Below, in pieces: positions 18,864-19,247 of a DNA stretch of 19,247 bases. The stretch covers positions 1 through 19,247 of the forward strand of contig WHUZ01000249.1 of assembly GCA_015179045.1 (NCBI GenBank), read 5' to 3'. A model generated the notes under the pieces. That model was not told the origin of the DNA. It made no database searches and saw nothing but the letters and a program-made list of their open reading frames with translations. This stretch comes from Kalaharituber pfeilii. Taxonomy: Eukaryota > Ascomycota > Pezizomycetes > Pezizales > Pezizaceae. Made by a program: the position numbers and the translations under genes. Position 1 is the stretch's first letter. Every line of letters begins with the position of its first letter.

Positions 18864-19022
18864 CTGTATAATCATTCTTTTACCTATTACTTTCTTGACT
18901 ATAATATAAACCTTTGATTTCTGCACTATTTTCACAGAAAATTGTCAATGCTTGGGCTTCTCTACTAGTATACTGTTATTATTTGTCTTGGCTCTCCTTC
19001 TAGTAGATATACTACTAGACAT

Positions 19023-19247
19023 TTCAGATATTAAATCAAGTTTGGTAGTAGATGGGAGGAAAAGAAAAGAATAATGAGGAGCAGACAGAGACTGAGTGGA
19101 ATTTGTAGAGTATAAGAGAAAAGATAGAAGATCATGAATCAAGGAAGCTATATATTACTTGATATATCTTTCAGTTTCTCTTACATCTATCAAAATCCTA
19201 CTATCAGTGCATGTATTCTCAATCTAGAAATAGGTCGGTAGGTATCC
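19023..19247 (-). other. Upstream flank of the decayed gene
   Basis: Probable promoter and 5' UTR side of the gene. An AT-rich patch with TATATATT-like sequence lies near 19150 on the plus strand, followed in the sense direction by a C/T-rich stretch before the ATG, as in many fungal promoters. No specific factor site is recognised. Confidence 0.4.

Larger units (their letters stand above)
18590..19022 (-). pseudogene. Decayed fungal gene, 5' part (exon 1, intron 1, start of exon 2)
   Basis: The likely start is ATG at 19022-19020 (MSSSISTRRRAKTNNN); an in-frame ATG also exists at 19142, but that extra stretch is hydrophobic and Ser/Leu-rich. Exon 1 (19022-18864, 53 codons) is basic (KIVQKSKVYIIVKKVIGKR) and has one TGA after EKPKH. 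After a 55-nt intron, exon 2 starts in phase and is acidic: IILDECDPSDDS, DLDDEKELEFNIEES. It then has a cluster of stops (TAA TGA TAA near 18650) and ends FCSIPSIYQE at the CTCTT duplication. The frame continues into ELVIWTEKIVRNL at 11721. All stops are a C-to-T or G-to-A step from Gln, Arg or Trp codons. A basic-then-acidic N-terminus suggests a nuclear protein (inference). Confidence 0.68.

Noticed and set aside
10785..19022. Starship captain / tyrosine recombinase (DUF3435) or another transposase for the broken gene
   Set aside because: I saw none of the expected R-x-x-R-Y or DDE motifs, and two spliceosomal introns plus the Phe/Tyr pattern fit a DUF6532-like protein better. This is a weak rejection pending a profile search.

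Overview
The window looks like a transposon graveyard in a filamentous fungus, probably a Pezizomycotina ascomycete. Three things point there: Tad-like LINE pieces with a C-terminal RNase H, a Ty3/gypsy chromovirus with an integrase chromodomain, and a broken gene with two very short introns (55 and 49 nt). A fourth is pervasive C-to-T/G-to-A decay resembling repeat-induced point mutation (RIP). I see no intact protein-coding gene. All recognisable coding sequence reads on the minus strand.

Layout. 1-2380: 3' half of a decayed LINE (copy A: reverse transcriptase then RNase H), running off the left edge. 2381-3621: nothing coding seen. 3634-4528: a second, 5'-truncated LINE insertion (copy B: RNase H, CCHC motif, 3' UTR, 19-nt poly(A)) with a 12-bp target-site duplication. 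4541-4898: nothing recognised. 4899-5065: about 74-bp tandem repeat with a palindrome in each unit. 5267-6011: degenerate minisatellite of about 57-bp units. 6012-9770: very AT-rich, one-LTR, truncated copy of a gypsy chromovirus. 9771-10784: AT-rich, unassigned. 10785-11721 and 18590-19022: two halves of one decayed three-exon gene, tentatively DUF6532-like. 11722-18589: a structurally complete copy of the same gypsy family, inserted into exon 2 of that gene with a 5-bp duplication (CTCTT).

The gypsy element is complete in outline: two LTRs of about 611 bp (TGTTA...TAACA), short leader, gag with CCHC knuckle, protease, reverse transcriptase, RNase H, integrase, chromodomain and polypurine tract. 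It is dead: many in-frame stops plus a one-base frameshift in RT. Apart from that frameshift, the pol reading frame is continuous. In the LINEs and gag almost all premature stops are TAG, a few TGA, and hardly any TAA. This suggests mutation biased to CAG/CTG and CG sites rather than to every CA dinucleotide. The AT-rich gypsy copy and the broken gene show a stronger, broader version of the same decay.

All translations, alignments and counts were done by eye. Family names rest on remembered motifs, not on a search.
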